A stretch of DNA of 64,000 bases from Arenicola marina (GCA_964019135.1 OZ025253.1:9243059-9307058), one strand, 5' to 3'; positions 1 to 12,668 are shown, counted from the stretch's first letter. The notes: generated from the letters alone by a model not told the origin. Numbers and translations are program-made.

Positions 1-480
1 GCATGGGAGTCCCCAACGCGCTCGCATGGGAGTTCCCAACGTACTCGCATGAGAGTTCCCAACATACTCGCATGGGTGTTCCCAGCGTATTCGCATGGGA
101 GTTTCCAACGCACTCGCATGGGAGTTCCCAACGCACTCGCATGGGAGTTTCCAACGTACTCGCATGGGTGTTCCCAACGTGCTCGCATGGGTGTTCCCAA
201 CGTACTCGCATGGGAGTCCCCAACGCGCTCGCATGGGAGTTCCCAACGTACTCGCATGAGAGTTCCCAACATACTCGCATGGGTGTTCCCAGCGTATTCG
301 CATGGGAGTTTCCAACGCACTCGCATGGGAGTTCCCAACGCACTCGCATGGGAGTTTCCAACGTACTCGCATGGGTGTTCCCAACGTGCTCGCATGGGAG
401 TTCCCAACGTACTCGTATGAGAGTTCCCAACGTGCTTGCATGGGAGTTCCCAGCGTACTCACATGGGAGTTCCCAACATA
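1..480. repeat. 23-bp minisatellite with 207-bp higher-order unit
   Basis: About 20 tandem copies of a 23-bp unit whose core reads gcatgggagttcccaacgta. The first 207 bp (nine units) recur almost exactly from position 208, so nine-unit blocks were duplicated. Reading frames run through it only because the unit lacks stops. The array begins at the window edge and probably continues outside. Confidence 0.95.
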
Positions 481-1976
481 CGCATAAGGCGAATGGAGCA
501 CCCATGCGGTGCAGAATGGGCTAAATATAGCACATACACATTTAACGTCATGCATGAGAGCCTGGGCTTCGGCCATACCGGGCGCATTTCTTTGGTAGCT
601 CAGTATATCGCTGCAGTAACCCGAATACGCACATTACGCATCGGTAAACCGCCCGATACTTCTTTCACCCGGGTATGGGTGCGCGCACATCCATTCGGTA
701 TGCCGATGTGCCCCGCTCAAAACAACACGGGGTATTCGGGAGAAAATGGCGGCTGGTTAAAAAGGTGATGAGATTAGGTTGGTTCCAGTGCCCCTACGTG
801 CACCGGGTGTGAACGGTGCATGCATTTCATTGGAAATGGCATGTCCCTGTCGGCACTTCCTTGTCGGCACTTCCCTGTCACGTGTTGCAGGTCCCGGGCG
901 GGATACCGAACCTGGCCCAAAGAAATGCGCCCAATGCAATACAGCCCAACGATTCTCGGGGGACTACGCGAACCGTTTTTTCTATCATATGTCCTTCTAT
1001 TATCATCAGGGGCGGATCCAGGAATTTGAAGAGGAGGGTTTCCAAACTTGCGACCGGGTCCAGGCCTCTTCAGATAGTGTTCTTTCTCAGCTGGTGTAAA
1101 TTTTGCAATGAAAAACGGTCCCTGGATCCTTCATATTTGGAAAGGGGGCGGGGAGAGGGGGACGGGGGATCTCAGCTCTCTAAAAACTTGTGACCGGTGG
1201 GGAGGGGGCGAGAGAATGACTGCGGGGGGTCTACCAATTTTTTAACGACCGACACGCCAGCTTGGTGGGTGGGGGAGGGGGGCGTGATTTTCCGGGGAAA
1301 ACGGCATTCTTCCTCATTAAGAGTCAACGAAAAAACGTCTACTTAAATTGTCCTAGACATCCGCTTGCTTGAGGGGTTTAACACTTCGCGACGTATTTCG
1401 GAGGAAAAGCAGCCCCCCCCCCACCCCCCCACCCTCAAGGACCCGCCTCTCAAAAATATACAAATCAAAGAGGATAAACTGTAAGTTACTTATTAGCTGA
1501 CCGCGTGTTTCGGATTATGAATATTTGTCAACGGGCAGTGATAGACTGGCAAGATTTATGTAACTGTAGCCACTATGCCCTCCTCCTCCACCCCCCATCT
1601 CCACCTCCCCCCACCCCAACACCCCGCCCCCGTACACCCGGGGCATGCGGTCCCGCCACTCCTCCACACTACCTCGTCTGCCCTAGGATGTGAGGACTGA
1701 GGTGACCTATTTAGGTCAGCCCTGTCCCAGTCCTGCGCTTCGTCTGTCAAGGCGACTCGTATTAGTAGGTCAGTTTGGCCTGATATATGTGGGCTCGTGT
1801 ACCAGTGCAGCCTCTGGAAGTAATTAAGTAGGTAACAGGCAGCGATTTGCTTCACACTACAGCTTTCGGAACAAAATATTAGTACATTCTGTCGTTCAAT
1901 TCGAACCAACTTGCCAACGCCGTTGTGTTGAAATTTCACGTAAACGCTGGTCAGCAGTCATATGTATGTAGTACAG
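481..1976. other. Non-coding stretch, nothing firmly identified
   Basis: No convincing exon was found. Near 1,008-1,030 there is a ggcggatccagga motif of the kind found at ends of dispersed DNA elements; related motifs occur near 28,550 and 54,400. Positions 1,140-1,290 are G-rich and 1,410-1,435 is a C-run. Short ORFs here have no recognisable domain. Confidence 0.5.
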
Positions 1977-2393
1977 GATATACATATTATTAATGACGTA
2001 ATCTTCTCGCTGGATCCGACAAACATTGAAATCGGTGGGGAGCGGAACATGTGGATCAGGAACTGGACTCTGTCTGGAGCGATATACCTCATCGACATCC
2101 TCTGTTGCGGAAGCCAGAATAACGTAGATAACAGCATCTTCACGTACTGCACCAGAGCCTCCTTGGGTGGTAACGTCATGGCAGCCTACCATAACGCCAC
2201 CACCAGTGACGTCACAACGGCCAATGACGTCACTCAGTTTGTACATGACGTCACGTTCACCACGCTGGTCCCGTACTTAAAGACTGGCGAGTTCCAGCTC
2301 GACTTCTACACGTTCAACGCGGTTGGCAAGTGGTTAATGCCATTGTGGGCGATCCGCGATCCGCGATCCGCGACCGGAAAAGTGACGATTCTG
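1977..2393 (+). CDS. Possible coding exon of a secreted protein, unrecognised
   Basis: An open stretch of 139 codons begins right after a plausible acceptor (gtagtacag) and reaches a good donor (ctg then gtgaga), both in phase 0. If unspliced it ends four codons later at a TAA. Composition is protein-like: few low-complexity runs, three cysteines, and N-glycosylation sequons (NWT, NAT). The pattern of an early 'DPTNIEIGG' segment and a later 'LKTGEFQLDFYTFNAVGK' strand is faintly like the ML/GM2-activator lipid-binding fold, but this is a by-eye resemblance only. No neighbouring exon of the same gene was found, so it could be a gene fragment. Function unknown. Confidence 0.35.
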
Positions 2394-4389
2394 GTGAGAA
2401 ACTAACACTATATCATGTCCTGTATGCAAAGCATTTAGGATGGGGCGGGGACAGGGGGGGGGGGGCATCACACAACACATCAAGTTAAACTTAATCTCAC
2501 TTCGTCTTGCCATAACGAATATCTTTGGCGGGATGACGTATATTCTGCACGTGCTTGTGGCATCATTCGGTTGCTTAGGAACTCCCATTGTGATATCATG
2601 TTTATAACATTTTTACATCACAACATTACTACTCACTATGACAGCAGCCGATGGGCGGCCACCAAGAGCGCTCTGCGTGGCAACAGACATTTAGCGCGTC
2701 GCTTATAAATTAACTTTAATTTGAAGTATTCATCCAGTGTCAACATTAAAAAATGTATTCGTGAATTTTGTGGGGCAGCTGATTTAATTATTAAAGACAT
2801 GACAGAACAGGCTTCGACCTCTCTTTGCTTGAATATATTTATGTACAGTTGATATTTACTCCGAATCCGAAAACGTCTCATGGAGCCTCTGCTTGAAATG
2901 GACGTTGAATACGCATGCATGTTACCTTAAGAGCTCGCTTGCGCTCGCTATTATCTCGCCCCGTCCTGCAGGACTTATAACTGACTTTAAATTAACCATG
3001 TTAGAGGTTAAGAATTAGGCATTAGGGATCAGGGATTAGGTGCCATGGATTGGGATGAGAGTTAGGAGTTAGGGTCTATGGATAGGGCCCACGGCTTAAG
3101 GATAGGGGTGCGGCGCCGCGAGACACATAAGACCAGGAAAGTTCGAAACCGCCGGACCAAAATATTTAGAATAGGACGTTAGCGTGGAGCGGGGCTAAAT
3201 ATTATGCCCCCGCCGTTCGAATTTTCGGGCCCAGTAAGACACATACGGCCCCTACATAGGTTCGCCCCAGAGCTTATGTACGATCTCTGTTCCCCGACCC
3301 TGAATAGTCAGTCACACAATCAAGCAGTTATTCAAGACCCCGCACGCACGCACTGCGATCATTTCGTTTTGTTTCGTCTTTTACACTAAGCCCACAACAG
3401 TACACTGTCACCGCGGTCGCTCTCACCGACAGTCAACTCAATCATCACACCACCCCTTCGCGCTTTGTTATGATATGATAACGCATGCCGTGGTGTGTGG
3501 GCCCTGACTGTCACCAGGCGATAGAGGTCGGCCGGCTGTTCTTAATAGCTAAGGTAAGCTACCCATAATAAGCCTCGGCGCTTGAGCAGATCTCGGTAAA
3601 CATCGGTAAACATCGCCGGGTTGTAGTCCTGAGATTTTACGCTGTCTTAATGAAACAAAGTACGAATAAAACACAGCAAAAGAAGTGGTGACATAGGTAA
3701 AATGAATACAGCATCGTATACTAAGCTTCGGCGATTTAGAAAAACCTCGATAAACATTGAAAAACATCGGCGGGTGTCAGTGAAAGGGGAATCCCTAACT
3801 CGTTACGTCATTAACGGGGGAATCCCCAATTCGTGTCGTCATTCACAGGGTATTTCTGTTGCATGAAAATAGCGAGTCGTGAAAAAATAGAGCCAGCCCG
3901 ACTCGCTTTTCACGCAGTTTCTTTTCGGACTCGGCTTTTTAACGGCGACAAACGGTTGGGTAAACCATGCCGCCGACAAACACTGTCCTAGTGCAGTTGC
4001 AACGAAATTTGTCTAAAGTAAAACGTTAGCTGGGCGAATATGGAAATGTCCAACTTTGACTAGGGCACAGGAGTCTTAGTGGGGTGGGGATGGATGGGGG
4101 AGAGCGGTAGTAACCACAGTTATGTGTCCCTTGTTCTGACAGGTTCTGCCGCCCCCCCCCCCCCCCGCCAACGAGTCTACTTTGCTTAGTGGCACAGCTA
4201 GGAAGCTAAGTCGGTTGGGGAGCTGATCTGTCCCTTTATCAAATAGTTGTGTACCCCCGCCCGCCCGCGCTCACCTCCACCTCCGCCATCGACCCTCTTA
4301 GCCTGAGCGTAGCTGGCGAAGCGAGCGAGTGTACATGGTGCGAGAAGCGTGCATTTAGGCAGTGGCAGAGACGTGACAGAGGCGACAGA
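2394..4389. other. Non-coding stretch with short internal duplications
   Basis: No coding exon was seen. At 3,000-3,110 there is a loose run of ttaggg-like words, too degenerate to call telomeric. Positions 3,573-3,625 and 3,716-3,775 share a cggtaaacatcg/cggcg core and look like two decayed copies of one repeat. Near 3,785-3,850 an 'aatccc..aattcgt' phrase is repeated. C-run at 4,152-4,167. Confidence 0.5.
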
Positions 4390-6045
4390 AAGCCTGGGAC
4401 TTGTCAATCCATCGCTGTGCTCTATTTCTCCACGCACTTCCCCCTACACAGTGTAGTGGTTTCGCCCAGGACTTTCACGCTCACTCGTCGTGGAGAAGGC
4501 GAGTTCAACTCCCTCTCTACAGTGCAGGGGTCTCGCATATTTCACGGCTTGCTTGCTGTGAAAAGCCCGGGACACCCTACCTAATGACTGTGATCTATTT
4601 CTCCACGCTCGCCCCCCGTTGTAAATGCGAGTCCGTGCTCTCTCTATACCACATAGTGCAGCGGTCTCGCATATTTTACGGCTTGCTTGCCGTGAAGGCC
4701 CGGGACACTTCATCGCATGGCTGTGACCTATTTCTCCACGCACGTTCACCGTGGAAAATTAGGGTTCGTCTCTCTATACTACATGATGCATTGGTCTCGC
4801 ATATTTCACGGCTTGCTTGCGTGAAAAGCCCGGGACACCTTATCGCATGGCTGTGCCCTATTTCTCCACGCCCGGTCACCGTGGAGAATTAGGTTCTCTA
4901 TACTAAATGATGCATTGGTCTCGCATATTTCACGGCTTGCTTGCGTGAAAAACCCGGGACACCTCATCGCATGACTGTGCCCTATTTCTCCACGCACGTT
5001 CACCGTGGAGAATTAGGTTCTCTATACTACATGATGCATTGGTCTTGCATATTTCACGGCTTGCTTGCGTGAAAAGCCACGGACACCTTATCGCATGGCT
5101 GTGCCCTATTTCTCCACGCCCGGTCACCGTGGAGAATTAGGTTCTCTATACTAAATGATGCATTGGTCTCGCATATTTCACGGCTTGCTTGCGTGAAAAG
5201 CCCGGGACACCTCATCGCATGGCTGTGCCCTATTTCTCCACGCACGTTTACCGTGGAAAATTAGGTTCTCTATACTACATAATGCATTGATCTCGCAGAT
5301 TTCACGGCTTGCTTGCGTGAAAAACCCGGGACACCTCATCGCATGACTGTGCCCTATTTCTCCACGCACGTTCACCGTGGAGAATTAGGTTCTCTATACT
5401 ACATGATGCATTGGTCTTGCATATTTCACGGCTTGCTTGCGTGAAAAGCCACGGACATCTCATCGCATGGCTGTGCCCTATTTCTCCACGCCCGGTCACC
5501 GTGGAGAATTAGGTTCTCTATACTAAATGATGCATTGGTCTCGCATATTTCACGGCTTGCTTGCGTGAAAAACCCGGGACACCTCATCGCATGACTGTGC
5601 CCTATTTCTCCACGCCCGGTCACCGTGGAGAATTAGGTTCTCTATACTACATGATGCATTGGTCTCGCATATTTCACGGCTTGCTTGCATGAAAAGCCCG
5701 GGACACCTCATCGCATGGCTGTGCCCTATTTCTCCACGCCCGGTCACCGTGGAGAATTAGGTTCTCTATACTAAATGATGCATTGGTCTCGCATATTTCA
5801 CGGCTTGCTTGCGTGAAAAACCCGGGACACCTCATCGCATGACTGTGCCCTATTTCTCCACGCCCGGTCACCGTGGAGAATTAGGTTCTCTATATTACAT
5901 GATGCATTGGTCTCGCAGATTTCACGGCTTACTTGCATGCCATGCGATGAGATGTCCCGGGCTTTTAACGCAAGCAAGCCGTGAAATATGCGAGACCAAT
6001 GCAACATGTAGTATACAGAACCTAATTCTCCACGGTTAAAAATAA
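4390..6045. repeat. 124-bp tandem array, each unit with two hairpins
   Basis: About eleven regular units spaced exactly 124 bp are visible from roughly 4,680 to 5,930, with more diverged units from 4,390. Each unit holds two short inverted repeats: ttctccacg paired with cgtggagaa (9-bp arms, short loop) and tttcacg paired with cgtgaaa (7-bp arms). Variants near the cccggg core (cccgggacac, aacccggg, gccacggac) cycle every three units, showing a 372-bp higher-order period in the left part. The many overlapping 65-codon frames are repeat by-products. Confidence 0.93.
5937..6040 (-). repeat. Terminal inverted unit of the 124-bp array
   Basis: The last unit lies in the opposite orientation. From about 5,940 the text catgcgatgagatgtcccggg, cgcaagcaagccgtgaaatatgcgagacc and cctaattctccacgg is the reverse complement of the array unit. 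The junction at about 5,935-5,945 makes the right end a large fold-back with the preceding unit. Confidence 0.9.
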
Positions 6046-7849
6046 AATAAAGCACAGCCATGGGGTGGGCTCTACCGATCCATGTGGGTTAAGGGACCTG
6101 GGGGATGGGGCCGGGGGGGGGGGGGGAGGATCAAGATAGCCATGACCAAATTTCCCCCGTTGCTTAGCATGAGAGACAGCTATCCCTATGCGTGAGCGAC
6201 AGGATCATCGCCATATTCAGTCTATGACAATCTGCTCCCCCCCATCCCCATGTCCCTAAACCCACGTGGATATCATGTACATCCATGCCAAGCCGCAATG
6301 ATCTCAGACTCTTTATTCTCCGAGCCAAATTTGTACTATAGGTGTCACTGGCGTGTAACGAATATGTCACTTCCGATTTCTTTATTCACAGGCGATAATA
6401 TGGACGTTTGAGGCATTGTGGGCGATAAAAGATGCAGCTTCTGATTTTTACGTGAGAAACTCGGGTTTTTGCACGTTAAGAACTCGGGACTTTCACAAGC
6501 GGTAGCGTTGTAATCCCGGTATTTTCACGAGGAGTATCGTGAAAATACCGGGACTTTCACACGCTCTCTGTCTCTACGTTTTCACGCGACCCTCGCGTGA
6601 AAAAATGAAGTCCGTGGAAACAGCGAGACGGCACTCAGAACTCCCTTTTGAAGAACTCGGGTTCTCCACGGACTCGCGTTTCTAACGCAGTAAATTTGGG
6701 TGGTCTCGCACTTTTCACGTGAAAGTCCCGGGCTTTTGCAACATTTCCCCGAAAATGGCTCTTCGAGATAAATTCGGACAAATTCTGGAAAAAGACATCG
6801 CGAAAACTAAATAGTTCAGAAAACATTCGTGTAGATCATAGTTATATCGGAGACCATTATATATAACCAGATTTATTAAAATGTGAATACAAGGCGTAAA
6901 TTACTGAAAATTGATGTGACAAGTTGCACCAAAAAATATTTGTGAAAACATTTTTTCAAGCTTCAAAACGTGTTTCTCGGGAAATTTGCCCGGCTACCTA
7001 CATTTTTCTTTACGTTTATTACCAGAATGATGTTTTTAGAAGTTTTTAAAATGGTTTGGTGTCAAGATTTTCATTTTTGATGAAATTATAGCCAATTTTG
7101 TGAAGGTGGTGACTTCGAGTTTGGGTAAAAACTGTCCTGATTTTGCATAATTGCATTTTATCATTACCATTCTGTTATTTTTTGTGGCTAATATTTACAT
7201 TTTTGAATATCATTTTTGTATTGCACTAGGTTTACGCTTTCCAATGAGCTATTACTGATGATAATGACTTAATATTGAGCTGAATTGTAGCAAAATTACA
7301 TATTAGGTGTAAAGTTTTTGGCCATTTTGTGAAATTGGGGTATACTTGCGAAATGGAGAATATTTTTTTAACGAGATGGTAAAGTATCCTAAAAATTCAC
7401 CAATAGGTGTGTAATTGGGTATACTTTCATAACACAATCACAAATACAGAGTTCTTTTATCCTGCTATTATGGGTAGCTTACTTTAATAGCTCCCGCAGA
7501 GTCCCATGTTAAACATCTGGAATTTTTTGCTGAAGATTCATGTGACCCTGACCTTTGACGTACATACGCCACTAACGAGCTTGACCGTGTCATGTCGGAT
7601 ACTTATCGATGGGTAACGTTACAGAACGAAATGTTGCGTTTTGCGACTTACAGAGCGCGCGCACACACTAACACACAAACAAACCAACTAACTGATAGAT
7701 GCCGGAAAAATTGTAGATTTTCCCTCATAATAATATATGGCATATATTATGTCATTTATAGATAACACGACGAAAGTCCAAGGGTTATTTAACGAGATAT
7801 ATACGTACGGGTCTGCAGGCGTGGAAGAGAATACGCCAGCAGCCTTCAT
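6046..7849. other. AT-rich non-coding stretch with hairpins at its left end
   Basis: No exon was recognised. A G-run sits at 6,112-6,127. From 6,430 to 6,735 there are words related to the 124-bp unit (tttcacg, cccggg, ccacggact), suggesting this is decayed flank of the same repeat family. From 6,850 to 7,450 the sequence is plain AT-rich DNA. Confidence 0.5.
6515..6552. repeat. Perfect 16-bp-arm palindrome
   Basis: cccggtattttcacga (6,515-6,530) and tcgtgaaaataccggg (6,537-6,552) are exact reverse complements separated by ggagta. This is a strong hairpin within the diverged flank of the 124-bp repeat family. Confidence 0.9.
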
Positions 7850-8950
7850 AATAGGCGAGATCCTGTGTGTGTGTGTGGTGGAGGGGATTTATTCCTTATA
7901 ATAGGCGAGATCCTGTGTGTGTGTGTGTGTGTGTGTGTGGAGGGGATTTAGTCCTTATAACGGGCGAGATGCTGTGTGTGTGTGGGGGGGGGGGATTTAT
8001 TCCCTATAATAGGCGAGATCCTGTGTCTGTGGGGGGGTGGGCATGTATTCCTTATAATAGGCGAGATCCTGTGTGTGGGGGGGCATGTATCCCGTATAAT
8101 AGGCGAGATCCTGTGTGTGTGTGTGGTGGAGGGGATTCATTCCTTATAATAGGCGAGATCCTGTGTGTGTGTGTGTGGTGGAGGGGATTCAGTCCTTATA
8201 ATAGGCAAGATCCCGTGTGTGTGTGGGGGGGGGGGATTTATTCCTTATACTAGGCGAGATCCTGTGTGTGTGGGGGGGAGATTTATTCCTTATACTAGGC
8301 GAGATCCTGTGGGGGGGGGATTTATTCCTTATACTAGGCGAGATTCTGTGTGTATGGGGGGGGATTTATTTCTTATAATACGCGAGATCTTGTGTGTGTG
8401 TTGGTGGAGGGGATTTATTTCTTATACTAGGCGAGATCCTGTTTGTGTGTGGTGGAGGGGATTTATTACTTATACTAGGCGAGATCCTGTGTGTGGGGGG
8501 GGGGGGGATTTATTCCTTATACTAGGCGAGATCCTGTTTGTGTATGGTGGAGGGGATTTATTCCTTATACTAGGCGAGATCCTGTGTGTGGGTGGGGGGG
8601 GATTTATTTCTTATAATACGCGAGATCTTGTGTGTGTGTTGGTGGAGGGGATTTATTTCTTATACTAGGCGAGATCCTGTTTGTGTATGGTGGAGGGGAT
8701 TTATTCCTTATACTAGGCGAGATCCTGTTTGTGTGTGGTGGAGGGGATTTATTCCTTATACTAGGCGAGATCCTGTGTGTGATGGGGGGGGATTTATTTC
8801 TTATAATACGCGAGATCTTGTGTGTGTGTTGGTGGAGGGGATTTATTTCTTATACTAGGCGAGATCCTGTTTGTGTGTGGTGGAGGGGATTTATTCCTTA
8901 TACTAGGCGAGATCCTGTGTGTGTGGGGGGGGGGGGGTGATTTATTTCCT
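7850..8950. repeat. G/T-rich minisatellite, unit about 45-55 bp
   Basis: About two dozen copies of 'taggcgagatcctgtgtgtg' followed by a variable (GT)n, a variable G-run of 5-13 and ggatttattccttata. Unit length changes through the GT and G tracts. The plus-strand G-runs could form quadruplexes. Long frames encoding CVCGGGG-type peptides are repeat artefacts. Confidence 0.92.
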
Positions 8951-9207
8951 CGTATGACATTTTCGGACCTTTGCGAGAGGCGAGATCCTGTGCTCCCCCC
9001 CTCCCCCCCTCGCGCGATACATAATGACGTTGAATAAACTAGAAACTGACGTGCATGCCTAGCTCTTGCACGAAGGGGGTGGGGCGGGGGGCTGGGGGCA
9101 CTAGCTTGCTAGTTATAGAAAGAAATCCGCATCTAAAGAAGACTGAGAAATTTACGGAACCGGGATAGGGCCATCACGGAGTTTTCTAAAAAGATGAATA
9201 TTCGTCT

Positions 9208-9365
9208 TTTGTTTACCTAACAACGAACTTTCGTCTTTTAAAAGTCGATTTGTTTTTTTTACATAACGACGAAATTTTTTCTTTTTTGTTTACCTAAAGA
9301 CGGAATTTTTTCCCTGAAGAGAAATTTCGACTTTTAAAGACGAAATTTTGTTTTAGGTAAACAAA
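9208..9365. repeat. Inverted repeat, arms about 38-40 bp
   Basis: tttgtttacctaacaacgaa and the following bases to about 9,247 pair with the reverse complement of about 9,328-9,365 (ending gttttaggtaaacaaa) with a few mismatches. The centre holds further gacgaaattt words. It is MITE-like or a simple fold-back; no target-site duplication could be fixed. Confidence 0.75.
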
Positions 9366-11854
9366 AATTACACCGCTATGGCCATCTTACGCATTCAATA
9401 TTGAATGCGCTCAAACGTAAACTTTTGACCTTAATGGCAGCAGAGGGTCAGCAGATAATTAATGGGGTGTTGACAGGGAACTCGGTTCATAGGGTGGGGG
9501 GGGGGGGCGTAAAGTACCGAGGCTTTCTCGGCATGTAGTTCGCAGCCAGAAGGCCCAAAAGAGTAATTTCCAAAAATAACACAACCCCCCCCCCCTTGCA
9601 TATAAAATAGTCGGTCCCTTAATCGTCATATCGTCATGGCAGCGACACGTGTCAGCCTGTCCCGCCAAGCATACACATGTTCTACGGTTTTCCGCTCATG
9701 TTAACCGTACATGTGCTCATATCTGAATATGGCCGAACTATATAAGTTGCTATAAACACGTGGAGTAGATGAATCTATCATCAAATCCAAAATCCGACAA
9801 GGCAGGTGTCGTGTTTAGTCACAAAAGCACGTCCGTCTTATGAGCTGGCCACGTCTCAACTGACGCATATCTTTAATGGACACAATAATCAGGTGACTGA
9901 GCATTGAGGTTAAACAGACGTCTTTTGGGGTTAGAGATTACACAATGACATAATTATGACAATGGTTACATTATGACAAGGGTCACATTATGACAAGGGT
10001 CACATTATGACAGTAAACATTGATTGTAATTCAAAACTGGCGGAGAAAACACTGATGTAGCGTGACGTTGATGTACTGATGACGTAACACGCATGAAGTA
10101 ATCTTCGCCAGAGGGAGCACCAACGTCTCACTTTCCGGAGGTCACCGGGCACCAACCATTTCTATGCGATACGTTATTGGCCAGGAACCAGGCACAATCA
10201 ATATGGCGACGAAGCGAACGGAATTGGAGAAGAATCGAATAAGAAAGGCAAAAACAAGAACAATGATAACTAAAAGGGGAATATGGCGCGTGGAAACAAT
10301 TGAAAGAGAAAGACCATTTGCAGAATGACGAAAAGTGGGAGACCTCCTCTCTGGAATGGTAAGTTACGCATTTGTTGAGCGCTTTTGAGGTTCTGTTTAC
10401 ATTCTGAGTTTGTGCCATTCATCTTACCTGTCAGACTGTCTCTTTACAAGTTTACGGAGATGTCAGGCACGTAATGGCCGAGCGAAGGTGTCGGAATGTG
10501 GGGAGGAGGGATGTGGGTGGCGGGGAGGGTGGGATGGCGGACAGTAGCGGGCGCGGGCGGTTGTTAGCAGTTTTGTATAGACATTGAGACAGCAGGTGTT
10601 GTTATCACACAACATTTGTTCCAGACACGGGGCGCCCCGATCCCAGGCACAGTCAATCAGTGGAGAGTGGAGTGGGGGGGGGGGGGTTGAGGAGGTCCCC
10701 CTAACCCTCCGCTGATTTACTGTGCCTTTGGCACTGAGTGAAAGGGTATTATTACGAGTTGGTGGTCATGTTAACTAGTACAAAAAATGCTGTATTCTGA
10801 CCCGAACCGCCCTGCTGCCCATGGTATCCACAATCGTTGCCATAGCGACATTGCATAGAACCATGAAACATGACGTCACGCGCAAAAGAATTGTAGTTAC
10901 AGCTTTAAATGGCCCGCTTTCCTGCCCAGTTGCCTAGTTGCACGTGCCATGTTGCTTGGCAACGATATATGGTATCAAAATTAGCGATTGGCCAACTATG
11001 TGTGAAAAGGCTTGCGATTTGCGGAGAGTCAGTCCCAAAATGCTTTACTTTGATCGTTGCATGCAGAAATTAAACCAAAGGAACAGAGATAAGTCAACGC
11101 CTTAAATTTAGATTCAACTCGTAATAGTAGCAATAGCGCGAGTTTTGCATGGCGTTAGGCATTTTATTGGCCCTTCATCAAGCTGTAGCAGCCCTTCATT
11201 TTCATTATAATGACATGACATGCTGTGATCACCTGAGAGCCTAACGGCCCGTGGATCGATGGTTCGAGAACTGCTGTGGCCATGTCTGTGTGGCCGCGGG
11301 ATGAAGATCCCATGTCTTTCTTCGTAAAGAGTAGGGGGGTACCCCCGGAGACATGGCTCCACTCTCCCTCCCTTCTCCCATTGACGGGATATAATCAAAA
11401 GTGGTTAAAGCGTCCTGAATAACCAACCAACCAAGCAATGTATGAGCAACATAAGTTGATACATTTTTAGATAACATATGGCGTTGAAGAGTTCACAATA
11501 TGGTGGAATGGGTGTCTATTTACACTACGAGCGTGGACATTTACACCGTAGGCGTGGCAAATATCATAAACATTGCTTGCAAACAATCAGCAAATGTTAC
11601 TCCTCCCCTACATGTTCTTGTATGTAGTAATTGCAATATCGCTCAGCTCGAGCGCGGAGCTTCTCTATGGGTAACTTATGACAGAAACGTTTGGCCAGAA
11701 CAACACAGTGCTTACGAATAGTGCCATGCTGCAGGTATAGTTAGCAAGTTCTAGATGATGTTTAAAACGACTATACCCATCGAGCTTTAGGGTATCTGTA
11801 GGGATATATCTGTTACACGCTATTAAATTGCAACCAAAACTACGGCTCCTTGAG
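9366..11854. other. Non-coding stretch
   Basis: No convincing exon. At 9,960-10,015 there are three copies of a 17-bp unit (acattatgacaagggtc). G- or C-runs occur at 9,497-9,508, 9,586-9,596 and 10,673-10,687. Minus-strand frames at 10,128-10,418 and 11,114-11,477 have no recognisable domain and were not accepted. Confidence 0.5.
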
Positions 11855-11990
11855 ACTCCCAACCAAATCCACAGCCAATGTTAAATAACAGAGATCTAAT
11901 AAGAACAGCTCACGCAATGTTACCCTGTACTCCACGGTAGAGGAGTGATATTATAGCAGCTGTGTCGAAATACATACATTCCAATGCATG
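11855..11990. repeat. Dispersed repeat, copy 1
   Basis: About 110 bp (caaatccacagcc, then ttaaataacagagatctaa, cacgcaatgttaccctgtac, gcagctgtgt) recur at 13,500-13,610. A downstream word cattccaatgcatg recurs at 13,666. Direct orientation. Family unknown. Confidence 0.85.
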
Positions 11991-12061
11991 TCCAATGCTG
12001 TGCCATGGCCACATGATAAAAAGGTGTTTTTCGGAACTGAAAGGACTTCTGTTACATACAT

Positions 12062-12370
12062 TCAAAGGATATAAAACGCATATACTACTAAAATGTTATA
12101 GTTCCATATCAAACTGGGAATTTCGTTCACCACATTGTCAAATGCACGCTGTCCCGTGTCGTTGCAATGGTAAGCAAATGTTTCATTTTGGAGCGAATAT
12201 GGGGCCTTGACTAGCCGTACTATTTGTGCTTTTCCGTTCTGTAGTGATACAATAAAACTTAGAACGTCGTCGGTAGAAATGCATCGATTCGCCTCTTCTG
12301 GTTCATTTCTTGTACATTCATAACAACCTGTTAAATATTGCTTGACCTCCTCCTTATGACTGGGATCCAT
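12062..12370 (-). CDS. Weak candidate exon or gene fragment, unrecognised
   Basis: A minus-strand frame of 102 codons opens directly after an acceptor-like gttcag at 12,371-12,376. The first 75 residues have balanced, protein-like composition, with four cysteines and acidic and basic residues, whereas the last part is hydrophobic and probably intronic. There is no recognised domain and no partner exon. It lies beside decayed LINE sequence, so it may be a fragment of a repeat. Not secure. Confidence 0.2.
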   Translation of the reverse strand: MDPSHKEEVKQYLTGCYECTRNEPEEANRCISTDDVLSFIVSLQNGKAQIVRLVKAPYSLQNETFAYHCNDTGQRAFDNVVNEIPSLIWNYNILVVYAFYIL

Positions 12371-12668
12371 CTGAACACGTCTGTTTATATCAACAATTCA
12401 GTAACGTACGTCGCCCATTAAATGAGAATGACTACTTCTAGAAGCATGTAAACCAAATGTATCGCTCCAGCCCGTGTATATTGGGTTCATGTAGTTCTAA
12501 ATGCGATTGTTTAAATGACAAAATTAACAGTGTATTGCAAACAAATTGATAAAGAACCAGATAAAACAGCAGATATATGCCAACACCAAGGAAAAAACGG
12601 GGCTACGAATCACAGAGAACGTCCCACAAACAATAATTTGATCAAAATGTTAAGTGCATATATAATGT

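Noticed and set aside
3000..3110. Interstitial telomeric repeat (ttaggg)
   Set aside because: The words are scattered and mostly mutated, with no run of two exact units.
1..6045. CRISPR-like regular repeats (23-bp and 124-bp arrays)
   Set aside because: Units are contiguous with no unique spacers, and the genome is eukaryotic. They are minisatellites.
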